Positions 46,006-57,890 of a stretch of 64,000 nt of DNA are shown in pieces. Location of the stretch: contig CM063262.1 of assembly GCA_032158295.1 (NCBI GenBank), forward strand, positions 2,327,394-2,391,393, written 5' to 3'. Made by a program: the position numbers and the translations under genes. The notes under the pieces are model-generated. The model was not told the DNA's origin and did no database searches. It worked only from the letters and a program-made list of their open reading frames with translations. Within the stretch, counting starts at the first letter, position 1. Every line of letters starts with the position of its first letter. The DNA is from Pycnopodia helianthoides (lineage: Eukaryota; Echinodermata; Asteroidea; Forcipulatida; Asteriidae).

Positions 46006-47065
46006 TGTAATTGTAGGCGCTCATTTGCCCCTGAGATGCTCTACATCAACACCACATTGACACAGTTTCACCACTGCACGGTAATATCCATGAATGAAGG
46101 CCCGCCCCATTTCACCCGATGTATAAAATTGTGACCGCGGCCACACACATACCTGCATTCCAGCGCTCGATTACCATGGTAACCAATCTCCGGCAGCCCG
46201 AACCACCAGAATCGCTTTACCCAGCATGAGCTAAAAAAAAAACCTAACCCGATTACAACCACTTCAGTCCCAACTCTCTCACCCTGGGGAGGTTTGGACG
46301 GAAAGAAGAAGAAAAAAAAGTGTTGGGGGGGGGGGTTGGGTTGGAGCGTTCTTGCCTATACTACATTCACCTGTTTGTGAGCGTCTCAGAGTTGACTAAC
46401 GAGCGCCCCCCCTCTATCACACGTTCTGTGGCGGAGTATACACGGAGCCATCCTTAAGCCATCGACTCCATTCATTCGTGCCACTTTTTTACCCCCCGGC
46501 CATCAATCCATATATTGTGACATTTGATGAAGAATAACCCGACAGGCCCAAATTGTCTTGAGTACATCTAGTTTTATTATTGGCTTAGGAGATGTTAAGA
46601 GTACAGATGCGGCCGGCGTTGTGGTTTTTTTTTTGTGTGTCTCTAACTTCAAAACAGCACGGACTCGGCACGCTTAAGATTTCGTTGTAAACTATGGACT
46701 GTGATTTATTGGGATATTTTGTTCCCATCTGTTTTTCTTCTTCCTGAAGAAAAAATGAGGTTCTGTATAGGAGAGACTGCAGCGTGGAATGTGACCAGAA
46801 ATGCGTTTTGTCTCTTCAACATTTCAGATTTTCAAGATATTTTGCGAATACAAATTTTTTTTGTTTTTTGATCTTCTTCTTTCTGTTGTAAACTTTCTGG
46901 AAAATAATTGAATTAAATTGTGCCTGGATTTTGTCCGCTAGATTTTTCAGCATTTTTCCTTTTTTTTGTCCGATCACACCCCCTATCTTGGGTCAGGACA
47001 CTGCTTTCTTCCACTGCATATTTTATCTGTATTCTGAAGTACCAGGTCGCTCCTCAGTTCATCCA
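46006..47065. other. Intron 4 DNA, no exon recognised
   Basis: Mixed composition with a G run at about 46325-46334 and a T run near 46625. Confidence 0.5.
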
Positions 47066-47339
47066 GGGCCCAATTTCATTAAGCTGCTTAACGGCCGATT
47101 CTGTGCTTACGTACGAGTTTCTATTTCATAGCGCTGCTAACCGTAAGCACACGAAAAGGTATGCTAACCTTCCGGTGCTTACTGCCCGAAAAATGAATGA
47201 CGTAACTATGGTGAACCCGCAAGATGACTGCCTTATTTTCTTGCTAACCTGTGAAATACGCTTATGCTTAAGCAAATTTTTCTGCTACAGTTAGCACGAA
47301 AATCTGCTTACCGTTAAGCAGCGCTATGAAATTTGGCCT
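47066..47339. mobile_element. Long copy of the GGGCCC MITE family
   Basis: Left GGGCCCAATTTCATTAAGCT, right AGCAGCGCTATGAAATTTGG. Inner segments (CATAGCGCTGCTAACCGTAA) are also inverted, so it is a nested palindrome. The frame 46920-47294 overlaps it and is not a gene. Confidence 0.85.
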
Positions 47340-48409
47340 AGAGCAGCAACCATGCCGAGTGCTGTTTTAACACTTTGTCATTTTAGCCCTTTTGACACGA
47401 CAACAAAAAATTATCCGATGTCCCTTGCTTCAAATTTTATGAGCACTGAATGATAATTTATTGTCATCTTGCATGACTGATTTAGCACAAATTTTATAGC
47501 GATGTTTGAGAAGATTTCACTAGGGACCATTTGTTGTCCTTTCCACACGAAGTGCAACTAGCAAGATTGTACAACCATGCTAAAATTAAGCAAGGGACCC
47601 CTGCTAAATTGCTGTCGTGTGAAAGGGGCTTTAGAAAGGAGAAGAAGAAAAAAAAAGTCAACTCGGTCAGCTTTTTAAAAAAAGGAATGCAAAACAAAAA
47701 ACCACTTATGAGACATTCGGACAAGAAGAAGTGTACAGTCTAAAACAAAACAGTTTGAGGCGCTGGTGAATTGAAAGAAGCAGTAGGATTTTAAAACCCA
47801 AGAGGTTTGACTGAAGATGCTCGAGGTTCCCGGCGGGGAAGACATCACCACCGTACTTGAAGGTGACTCGACTACCCCCACGGTGGCTATTACACTATTA
47901 GTGGACCTGCCGGGGGTTGCGCTGTGAGCGTACAGAAAAAGGCTGTAGTGCTCAGGGACTGGCCACCTCGAATCAAAGTTACGTTTCCCCCACCTCCTCC
48001 TGAGTGTACATACTGTAGGGGGTGCAATTAAGAAGCCCTTTAAGATATCTATTAATGGGTTCTTTTCGGACGGTAGAAAGGTCAACCATATGGTGGAAAC
48101 GCTTTATGTGGGATTATGACTTGATTGTATTTGCTTTTTATAACTGCCGCACTTGTTTGTCACCTGGATACAAATTACGTCTGGGTGTAAGATTGTGGTA
48201 TGTGGAAACATAAGGCATCCATGGAGTTTATATGTGTTGTCTTTATAAAAAAAATAGAAATAAAGTTAATAAAATTAGTTTAACAAAATAAAAACATAAA
48301 AATATAAATAGTATAAATAAGATTTAAAAATAAATACAATGATAAAATAAAAATGAAAACAAATTTTAAAAATGCTATTTAAAATAATGTATACATTTTT
48401 TTAAAAAAT
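47340..48409. other. Intron 4 DNA, partly A-rich
   Basis: 48245-48400 is A-rich low-complexity sequence. A 136-codon reverse frame at 47675-48085 has no recognisable domain. Confidence 0.5.
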
Positions 48410-48556
48410 CGTTTCTCAAGGATTGTAGCATTTCAGGTCAAAAATTTTTTCAATGGGAGTTTTTGGCCGTGACTATCTTGACACCATGTAAGTTATGTGC
48501 CAATCTGTAAACATTTATATTTTCCAATCTCGGCCTCGTTGTACACCTTTAAACGA
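48410..48556. mobile_element. Right end of a TTAA MITE (42034 family)
   Basis: Shares GTAAGTTATGTGCCAATCTG and TTGTACACCTTTAAACGAG with 42300-42395. The left part is missing. Confidence 0.7.
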
Positions 48557-49239
48557 GAGCGCTGGAGAGTCTTCTGAAGATTGATGGAGGATCTCAGAAG
48601 GCAGCGCCTGAAATATACAACCAAAATGTCATAAAGCACCTCTCCAAGATGTGGAATCAATGTCTCACAGTTGCCACGGCAACTGACTCTCGATTTAAAG
48701 CTGAGCAGACGAGATGCTTGTAGTTGGAGATGGAGTGCTATCAAGGAAACACAGTGGTTCCTTAACGCGGGGGGGGGGGGGGGAGGGGGGAGCCAGACAT
48801 CTTTGGGTTATTAGGGAGATTACTGATGGCTGGTGTTGAGATGTGGGCCCAGTTTCTGCTAAACCCGTGGAGATTGCTCTCGTTAAGTGCCCCAGGCTCC
48901 GTTGTTGAAGATGTCCTCTGCTTTGCGTAACCACCCCTGTATACCTTTATAGCTCTTCTCGTAGCTGTGCTCGAGTTTGATGGATCGGGCACCGGACGGA
49001 CGTACTCCTTATCTCTTCATGATTTAAAAAAAGAAAAAAATCCCCCTGAGTGATTTCCTCGGAACCTTCCTCACGCTTGGCGAAATCCAACACCATATGG
49101 TCACATTCAAACTGTTGGATTCTGAATGTGGATGGTAAGCCTGATCTCATGTAAAGCATTTATGTAGGTGCATTCCTCTGTCCATCAGAATCAAACAAAA
49201 CATGCGGTAGGATTTTGAAGGGTTTGGGATGGTTAGAAA

Positions 49240-49590
49240 CTTATCAACACAGTGTACATTGCGTAAATGTACAATGTATGAGTAGATTCTGTCAACTTGA
49301 GCAATGATGTACTTTATCTTTGTTCAAAGGGAGTGTTTAATAGTAACATAGCATTTCTTCAGCCGTACCAAAAACATGTATGTAGGCATACAGATTGTGT
49401 TGTGAAATTAGTAAATTGTACCTTATCTTAATTCAAAGAGAGTAAGTGCACTGGTGACCCTGTTTATTTCTGACATTACCAATGCAGTATTTAACACAAA
49501 GAAGCAAACAGTTCCAGTTTCTCTAGCATGACCTTTGACCGACGCTGTACCTTATCTTGATTCAAAGAGAATGTGAAGCGCACCAGCTGT
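49240..49590. repeat. Degenerate repeat with TACCTTATCTTGATTCAAAG
   Basis: Variants of this 20-mer occur near 49309, 49420 and 49548, each followed by AGAGAGT-like sequence. Confidence 0.55.
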
Positions 49591-50159
49591 CCCCCCTCCC
49601 TCGACATTAAAGCCGGTACCTTGCCTTTAAATGACAGGTTTACATTAAGGCATAAACAAGCCTCGGGAGATGGCTCCTGCACCCTTCCACTAAGTTGTAA
49701 GCTTCGAGTCCCAGTGGTTTAGCTGTCATCAACCAGGCATCCCTTGATATTCCAAATGTAAACTTGACCTTCCTGTCCTTCCTTCGACCCCCCCCCCCCA
49801 AGATGGACTGATCATTTCGACCCTCACATGTTATCCACGTGATGCTCCCCCTTTCCTCCTGAATAAACAAGGATACTTCGATCTTTGTCAGATGTAAAAT
49901 GAGAAGTAAATAGAATAAATAAATAAGATTGAAAAATAACAAAATGAGAAAACTCCTCTCCACGTTCAGGCAGGTTGAGGGATTTGAAAAGCATATTGTT
50001 ATTTAAACGTTTATTCGTCTGTGAAGAAGTGACATTCATTCTTGGAGAAGTTCTGTTACCGCGGCGGACCGCGGCGTGTGTCCCATTCTGAATTCCATTC
50101 AGATGCAATTTTGATTTGTTTGTTTGTCTTTTTGTTAAGATGATCTTAAAAAAATGTTT

Positions 50160-50592
50160 ATATTGCTTATCAGCAACAGAAAAAAGGTTAACGGCCAAAA
50201 TGACATGTCATTTGTACTGATGGAGACTGGTGCCCAGCTTACTTTTCCTTAGCAATGTATTTGTTTTAAGTATTATTTTTGGCTTTAAAAAGGCAGGGTA
50301 TACCTTTGGTAGTTACTCCAGAAATTCATGACCCAAAAAACTGACTTGGTTAAGAAAGAAGCACTGCAGCTGTTGATAATGTTTAACATTCTGAGAAACG
50401 AGTCCCTCCTAAGGAATGTGGTTTTAGATAAAGGGATTCAAAAAACATTTCAATCTGAGAAATGTTTCATGCACGAAATGTTTCTTGAAATGAAATTATC
50501 ACAGGTTAGTTTTATTGTGTATATCTACATTGATATAAGGATTAAAACAATTGAACGGCTCCAAAATAACCAAAGGCATACTTTGCCTTTAA
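50160..50592. mobile_element. GGGCCC-family fragment followed by a TTAA MITE
   Basis: 50160-50283 has AAAGGTTAACGGCCAAAATG and GGAGACTGGTGCCCAGCTTA. 50284-50592 is flanked by TTAA, with left AAGGCAGGGTATACCTTTGG and right CCAAAGGCATACTTTGCCTT. Confidence 0.7.
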
Positions 50593-51329
50593 AGCAGCCT
50601 TATTGAAATGATGACCCTGATCTTGAATGCTCTAGAAATGTGAAGCGTACGACGCGATGTCACACTGGCAACTATTAGTAACTAACAGTTCTGGGCTACT
50701 TTTGCCCGCGATGAACAGCCCATGGTGCCGAGGATTGTGGCAACAGGTTTGGTGGAGGGGGAGGGGACTCGTCCAGACGGCAGAATAGATTTGAATAAAC
50801 ACTTCAGATTATCCGACCTGCAATGGTTAAATGTCATTGATCGTGACGTCCACACCTAGCTCTACGTGCATCTCATTAGTAGGAGCCTGTCGCGGCTGTG
50901 CTAACCTTTCTAAACTAGATTGGAAAGGGGGGGGGGGGTTGAGGCGTACATTGTAGGTTATTTAGGGCAGCTCTACATTGCTTGCTGGTTTCACAATATC
51001 TGTAAAATGTGTTTCTTAATGAAAATTGTTAATAATTTATACTTTAAAAGTAAAAGAAAAACATGCTACTAAGTAATGGGCGCATTTGCTAAAAAAAAAA
51101 GAAAAAAAAAGTTCCTTTTTACAAATTTGTTTTATTAAACTTTTTCTCACTCTTTTAAAATCACATCTGTCTGTTTCAATGAAGAAAAAAAGATCAAGTT
51201 GTTGCAAGCTTTCTTCTCCTTCCATGTTTAATTGCCTGTGTTCATCTCTTGCTGCTTGCGGCTGTGTTTTGACTCTCTTTTTCCATCTCACTGCTTTATT
51301 TTACGGCAATATTCTTGTCGGCTTGTGCT

Positions 51330-51420
51330 GTGCTCTCTGTTTTAGCCACCGAGAAAGACTCTTGCTAGTGTGCTAGGGTTAAAACTCCAGGCCAGTAACT
51401 ATTGCGGTTCTATTTTTAAA
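51330..51420. repeat. Repeat end shared with 55021-55085
   Basis: CGAGAAAGACTCTTGCTAGT and AAACTCCAGGCCAGTAACTA match CGAGAAAGGTTCTGCTAGGG and AAACGTCAGGCCACTAACTA at 55028. This resembles 3' ends of retroelements, but no reverse transcriptase frame is present. Confidence 0.55.
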
Positions 51421-51464
51421 AGTACTACAGTGTTGTTGTTCGTCTTGTCTTTGTAATTGCTTTT

Positions 51465-51600
51465 TGGTTTGGGGTTGAACAAAGAAAAATTGACTAGAGC
51501 AGGATTTGAACCAACGACCTCCGGATTAACGTACGGGCGCTCTACCAACTGAGCTATCTAGCCCTATGTTGGCGGTCTCCCTATTTTGTCAATATTTTTA
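51465..51600 (-). mobile_element. tRNA-derived SINE head
   Basis: On the reverse strand an A box TAGCTCAGTTGG (51545-51556) and B box GGTTCAAATCC (51502-51512) are at tRNA spacing. The anticodon stem does not pair, and flanks (TTGGCGGTCTCC) match the copy at 12888, so this is a SINE and not a tRNA gene. Confidence 0.78.
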
Positions 51601-51734
51601 ATTGCTTTTTGATGATATTATGAATATTAGTCTTGTGTTAATTGCTGATCCGCCAGTAATGGCAACCACCAAGCTTCAGCAGCCCAGGGGCAAACACAGC
51701 TTTTGACTGAAATGACCCCCTCTTGTGGATGCAC

Positions 51735-51758
51735 GGGGGGGGGGGGGGGGGGGGGGGG
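51735..51758 (+). repeat. 24-nt poly-G run
   Basis: Uninterrupted G run, followed about 55 bp later by a C run (51813-51827). Confidence 0.97.
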
Positions 51759-51829
51759 ACACAATGCACAGTATGATCTTGTACAACAGAGCCAATTAAA
51801 GCCAATCATGCTCTCCCCCCCCCCCCCAA

Positions 51830-53324
51830 CAACCACAGATAGATTGGACAGGTGTAAACCCTCTAGAGACAGGGGAACAATGTTAGACACGTTAGCCCCG
51901 TTTCACATGAGAGCAATCTCACAGAGGGTCCATCGCTTTATTTTAGCATGTCAGTGAAATTTTTTACAAATTGTTGGCACATGAGTAATTACCTGATTAA
52001 CCCCCCCCCCTTCTCCAACAAAGGCTACATAATCCATTGTTGAACTGATCTTGGATACAGGCTTAATTTGAAGCGCTGGAGGGCAACAGATGGATGTTTG
52101 TGTAGCTGAGGATTTGCTAGCTTGTAAAAAACCAAAAAGACAAGTTATTTGACTTGTGATAAAGACTAAAGCCACCTGACTCTTACGTTTTATAACACAC
52201 CCTTTGCTTTCAGGGAAAAGTGTGCTGAGGGGGATAGCTATTTTTCGATCCCTCCACTCCCTCCCCTCTAAAAAACAAAACAAAAGTAAGTAAATAATAC
52301 AAAAATGAACCAATGTTACCTTGTTGACAAAATCAGTTACGTTATACATTCCAGGCATTTCCTGGCAGGCAAGATTACTGACCACTGATAGCCTCCCCTA
52401 TTTAATATCTTATTGTTTTTTAGGGAAAATTGTGTTTACATGTAGTTGATAGCTATTTGGAATACCCTACACACATGTACATCTTCACCGTACGAGAGTG
52501 CCTCCCACTTCTACTCCCAGAATCCGCCCCCCCCCCTACAAACCAATCTTTTTACCATGCCCTCTTAGACGCCCAAGTAGCATGGCTACAATTGAACTTG
52601 AATGTCGCCAAATTCCTGCAGCCCCTTTAAAGAAAGGTTTGACAGTGTTGCACTTGTCTCGAGTGACGTCTGTGATCGGAATCCCTCTATGTGGTCATAA
52701 TTCCATCTCGTCTGTCACTCAACTCCTGCGCCGAGAATAGGTCTACCATTCTCCCTGTATCCTACCATGAAGACAGAGGCTGCAAGTCTTCCTCGAGCGG
52801 GCCTCGTCTCATTAATGCGATGTCTTTGCACCGGTGAAGACGTTTGTGGCTTTACTCATGGATTCTCATGGATTATGAAATGGTAGCCGAGATGTCTTTG
52901 TGTGTTTGATGTCGAACCGACGTGTGGGTTTGCCAGCGTTCATTGTTGACTTACTGTGGTGCCTTGGGTAGATATACAGGCGTTAGCGAAAGGACACCCG
53001 CCGGTTCTCGTCGCCTGCCGGTACCCACCGCCTGCCGGTTCCCGCCGCTGACCTCCCCGTAAGTCCTCGATGATTTTGTTCCATCTCTTCTTCTCTGTTT
53101 TGAAATTAGGGACGACTTTTATACCATGTTTACAGAAGCTGTTTTTAGCATTAGCAGGCAGGATCGGGTTACCAGCCCCCAAAAAGCCATTAGATGGTAA
53201 TGGTTTTGTGCCTGGTTCTCTGCTTATTAATCCAAACGTAAGGCAACTGCATTTATCTGCAGAGCGACTTTATCAAGGCATTGTGTTGTGTGAGGTGTTA
53301 CTTTTTTCTCTCAGTTGTGTTCTC
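51830..53324. other. Intron 4 DNA, no exon recognised
   Basis: A 144-codon reverse frame at 51951-52385 lacks motifs or splice context. 52940-53060 is locally GC-rich with GCCGGTTCCCGCCG-type phrases. Confidence 0.45.
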
Positions 53325-53664
53325 TCTTGGGCCACCGGCCAAATGGTAGTTAAAAACAGTTACATAATACAGCTAGTCGGACTTGTTTACCAAATGGTTC
53401 AGTCGGCTTGAAAATTGCCTCATAAATATCACAGACATGTTCGTGTGGATACATTTTAAAAAATTTTCCTGGTGTGCACAGGCTGTTTATAAAATTATAC
53501 TCTTGAAAATGTCATCCACCATGCCTTGGGAGTACGCGTACCTCGCATCTGGACTGAGCTATCGACGTGACCCAAAACAATTTATCACTCGTGAAAAATG
53601 CTGATGAACTCGGGGAAAAGGGCTGGCCAGGGAGAGTTAAGAGCAACCCCTGCTTTGTAAGGCA

Positions 53665-53765
53665 GGCTTGCAAACTTTTCGGCTGATCAAATGATTTCCT
53701 CGTTTTTTTTTCTGTGATAGAAGTGCCATAGAGAAATTGGAAATACACTGTTCAAAGTGCAGCTG
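53665..53765. mobile_element. Diverged 140-bp-type MITE
   Basis: AAGGCAGGCTTGCAAACTTT and TGATTTCCTCGTTTTTTTTT, then CACTGTTCAAAGTGCAG, follow the order of the elements at 11147 and 14328. Confidence 0.5.
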
Positions 53766-55579
53766 GAAATTTTTGTTTTGTTTTTTGTCTGCAGATATAT
53801 ATATAAACCATAAATCCCTTCTCTTCCAAATCGTGTCTGTGTCTAAACACAACTTCTGTTAAACGGGTTGACTTTGTTATTAGTTTCATTATTATTATTG
53901 TCACATAATACATGTAACACCAGCATGACACCAAAGTGACCTTTACAACCACACTACATCCATTTACATCACACAAATACATGTAGTGCACCATAGATTG
54001 TACAAATTCTTGAGTTTGGCTGTCGAGTTTCTTGTGAAGGATAGATACCGTGCGACTGGGAAAGTTGACATAGTCAGACTGCGCTTCTTTAAAAGTGTGC
54101 CGGCCGCGCCGGCACTCAATTACGCCATTCTTCTCCGGTGGCGAGATCTTTTTTGTCAAGATTTGGCTAACCAAAGCTCTTGTAATGGAACGCCGCAATC
54201 AGGGGTAGGAAAAATGTCAAAGTGTAAAGATGTAAGCGTACACCATTGAAAGATGGTCTATATATTTACAACTGTTCCTCGGATTTCTTCTTTTTGTACT
54301 AGAGAAAGAGTTTAGTGTCTGGTCGAGTAGAGCGTCGAAAGCCAGATTTCGTTTTAAAACTCGCAAGTTGACTTGCTAATACCGACGCGGTTATTTCTGA
54401 TGATGACATCACACTGTGGCTCGAAAATTGTTTAGATGGATTTACATTGGTCTAGGGCCGGGCTCATCTGGAGATAAGTCTCACCTCTTAGTGGCATCTT
54501 TAGAGTCGCAGATTAATGCTCTGAAGACGAAAGCGTCTGTTTGAGGTGAAATTAGGAGTGTCTGTACCCGACAAACAAGCCCTTGTCGCATTTGGATGCA
54601 CGGCTCTGTGTCCGCCTCCAGCAGCAACGGATCGGCCGACAAGCCTCCTGTACGTGTTCTTGTCTGTAGTTCTTGGATACTGCAAAGGGGATTTTCTTTC
54701 CACTCTAAAGAATCTGTGCTACCTGAGACTTGACTGTTTTTTTTATTGTTGTTTGCGGGGGGGGGGGGGGGGGCAGCTTGCTTGTGCCTGTGTTAAAGGA
54801 TTTAATGTGATTTTAAAATTTGGAAAGTTTCATTTGAAGACAGGGTTGGTGAAAATTTATAACTCTTTTTGTCTAATGTGCCCCTTTCCTTTGTCACCTT
54901 TTTCATTGTTCATCCCTTACTTTTTTTCTGAGTGCTTTCTGCCCCTCTCTCCTTTCAACTAATTCCACTTGGCTGCTTCTGTTACACTAGTATACCCATT
55001 TAAGTGTGTTGTCATTAATAGCCTTTCGAGAAAGGTTCTGCTAGGGTCAAAACGTCAGGCCACTAACTATTTTTTGCGATAAAAAAAAATATATACATAA
55101 AATTTGTCTCACTGATTATAAATTTCAGGACAAAAAATCCGATGCTTAATTTCAATCTGCTGCAATCGGAACAAACACTTTTGTGTGTAATAATGTTGCA
55201 GCCGCCATTTTATGTCTGGAATTTAAGTCTACTGAGATGGATTTAAAGATTTGAAGATAAGAGAGGGAAGAAAAAGCAAGCATACAAAACATAAAGAATA
55301 AACTCAGTTGGTATGTACTTCACATAACGCACATTGGAGGAGACTTCGTAGTGGAGTGACTGAAACGATTGTTTGGTTGCCCCAGCTGGTTTCGCCATAT
55401 TCAACTCATCATTTGGGGCGGTCGTCTCGTCATTCCTGTTTTTTTCTTGAGGCGGGCGAGTCTTCAGAATGTGGTATCAACATTTCTTGAAAGCAATACT
55501 ATTTTTACTTTTGATTTTGAATGCTGTTCATCGGCCAGTAGTGGTAAAAGAAAACCTGTATACTTCTAGATAAAGACAT
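53766..55579. other. Intron 4 DNA, no exon recognised
   Basis: Includes a G run at 54757-54773 and the retroelement-like end at 55021-55085. Unsupported frames at 53752-54198 and 54546-54962. Confidence 0.45.
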
Positions 55580-55735
55580 GGGCCCAATTTCATAGAGCTG
55601 CTTAACGGCTGATTTTGTGCTTACTGTGTGAGTTTCTATTTCATAGCGCTGCTAACCGAAAGTGAACGAAAAAGGCATAAAAACGGTAAGCATAAAAGAC
55701 TTGCTTACCGTTAAGCAGCCCTATGAAATTAGGCC
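55580..55735. mobile_element. MITE of the GGGCCCAATTTCATAGAGC family
   Basis: Left GGGCCCAATTTCATAGAGCT, right AAGCAGCCCTATGAAATTAG. Inner CATAGCGCTGCTAACCG as in the copy at 47066. Confidence 0.88.
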
Positions 55736-56995
55736 GTGATTAGAAAATTGTGTCTTGTGCTACCGAAGTGTTTCTTTTCTACGCAGTGGAATTTGTTGCC
55801 TCTATGTTGCCTGTAAAAATTGCCTCATTGCACAAAACCCTTAAAGAGCGGCTCTAAGACGCTCTTAATATTTAAATTTTTTACCTTTTTATGGCCGAGT
55901 AGACATCGTAGTTACCGGTTAATAAGTATTTTACACATAACATTTGTATTTAGTCGTAAATAAATGAAGTAAAAAAAAGGATCGCTCCGCGTGGCTTTTT
56001 CAGCTGAAAGTCAAAAACTGCTCATCTATGGTAATGATATGCACTGACTTCTTCGATGGCTAGAAACACACACAGTCAGCATTTAACACACACACACAGA
56101 AATGTCTTTTAGCTTGGAAAACAAAACAAAATCAAGAAGAAACAAGTCTTACATTATGCAGTAAAATAATCTTGCACACAGAAAAATTAAAAAGTGAACC
56201 ATTTGCGTTAGACATGTACATTAACTGATTTCCTCTTTCATCTTGATGTTTCGGAGGCCAGAAAAAAAACCACATTATGTTCTGCGTAGCAGCGTCTCCT
56301 TTTTATTGTAATCGACAGACGTGAACAACTGTTGCATGCATCCATCCGCAAGTACTCCAGTTGTAGAATCAATACTGTCGTGCGATCACCCGATTCAATT
56401 CGTTTTGATTCGGAAGAAAATTGGTGTAATGAAAAAACTGCAATCCCCCCTTATCGGTATGAATTTGTCTCACCGATCCCTCTGGAGTCCGACGTTTTTT
56501 AAGTTGAGTGCATGCATGATGCATACATACCGAGCGGTGGTATGTGTATTTTTTTTATTTATATATTATCGGTGGGTCTTCGATGAGGAGTCACGTTCGC
56601 TCGTCACCGTAACCATTAGTGTGAGATTCCAACCTTAGCAGGGCTGCATTCCTGCCATGGTTGAGGTGGCTCAGGCCTTTAGGTACGATGGAATGCACTC
56701 CGCTTGCGCGGCGGGCTTGTATGCCATTGAATTTATAATAAATATTCAATATAAAAAACACTGCAGTGTGCCCGATACGGCCTTTGGATGTCCCGCTTGT
56801 TTTTTGTGCTAATCATCATTGTTCATACTCTTGATGAGCTGTAGCTGCAGCCTCTTCATCATGCTGTCACACCATCTTGGTATTGTTCCCTGCGCACATT
56901 AGCAGTGACGAATACATATTCCCACTGCATTAAAATGGAGCCAGTCTGTTTTGCCCTTTGTGCCTCGGTATGACTTGCATTGGTTTTGATACATA
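55736..56995. other. Intron 4 DNA, no exon recognised
   Basis: Mixed composition with a short CA-rich stretch near 56068-56098. A 105-codon frame at 56321-56638 has no recognisable domain. Confidence 0.45.
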
Positions 56996-57163
56996 AGGCT
57001 GCTTAAGCAGAAAATATTGCTTTACAATTGTCTGCTAAGGAGAAATGAGCAGGAGACCAGTCACAAATTGTACATGTGACATGGTATTTTGGCTGGTAAC
57101 CTTATTCTGGTAAGCATAACTTTGTTTTGCTTAGCTACTTTTTTTGTGCTTGAAATTGGGCCC
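56996..57163. mobile_element. MITE of the GGGCCCAATTTCATAGAGC family
   Basis: GGCTGCTTAAGCAGAAAATA to CTTGAAATTGGGCCC. The interior is nearly identical to the copy at 5119, in the same orientation. Confidence 0.85.
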
Positions 57164-57679
57164 AGATTATAATCTTATTGAGGATAATTTATTATTAAAA
57201 GAATAATTAATTAAAAAAGTGGGTGCTCCTATATTTATTGCTTGTGGAGATTCTTAAAGAATCAGTAGATTTCATGTCTTGTGGACGACGTAATTGTTAG
57301 TCCTGCGGTGGTTTTGTTATCAATCTGAATTGGGATATCATTTTTGAGTGATACTCTTTGTTTGAAGGTGAACAACTAACGGCTTTGCAACTAACACTCG
57401 TCGATGGTAGATTAGGATGGAGTCGCTCAAGTTTTTTCGTTAGGATTTAGCGGAAGTTTGAGCGAAGTAGTAACAAAGTAAAAAAAAAAATAGTTTCCAA
57501 AATGTGGAAGGTTTAGCTTTGAGATTGTTGGTTGGGAAGTTGCATCTGCGCAGTACACGGTCAACCTCCAACATTGCGCTGTCCAACCTTTCAATATTTT
57601 CCACCATGGTTTTGAAGGATAAATAAAACTAATGCCACCTTCAGGAATACCATATGATGTGAGACTGCATCTACACAGC

Positions 57680-57890
57680 AACTTACACAGTCAACCCTCC
57701 TACTGTCTGACCATTCAATATTGTCCACCATGGTTTTGAAGGATAAATAAAACTATGCCCACTATGCCAACTTACACAGTCAACCCTCCTACTGTCTGAC
57801 CATTTAATATCATCCACTGTGGTTTTTGATGGTATGAGTTACTACTGTGAGCAGTTGCGCAGTCACCGTACACAACCTGCAGGGTGTGTC
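57680..57890 (-). repeat. Tandem copies of the CAACCCTCCTACTGTCTGACC repeat
   Basis: CACAGTCAACCCTCCTACTG then TCTGACCATT occurs twice, with a diverged CAGTCAACCTCCAAC unit upstream at about 57560. It is the reverse of the 33355 array. Confidence 0.75.

Noticed and set aside
46920..47294. A 124-codon gene
   Set aside because: Much of it overlaps a GGGCCC-family MITE (47066-47339).
47675..48085. A 136-codon reverse-strand gene
   Set aside because: No domain, no splice context and no repeated or conserved feature; consistent with a chance frame.
51493..51563. A functional tRNA gene on the reverse strand
   Set aside because: A and B boxes are good, but the anticodon stem does not pair and the flanks match another SINE copy.
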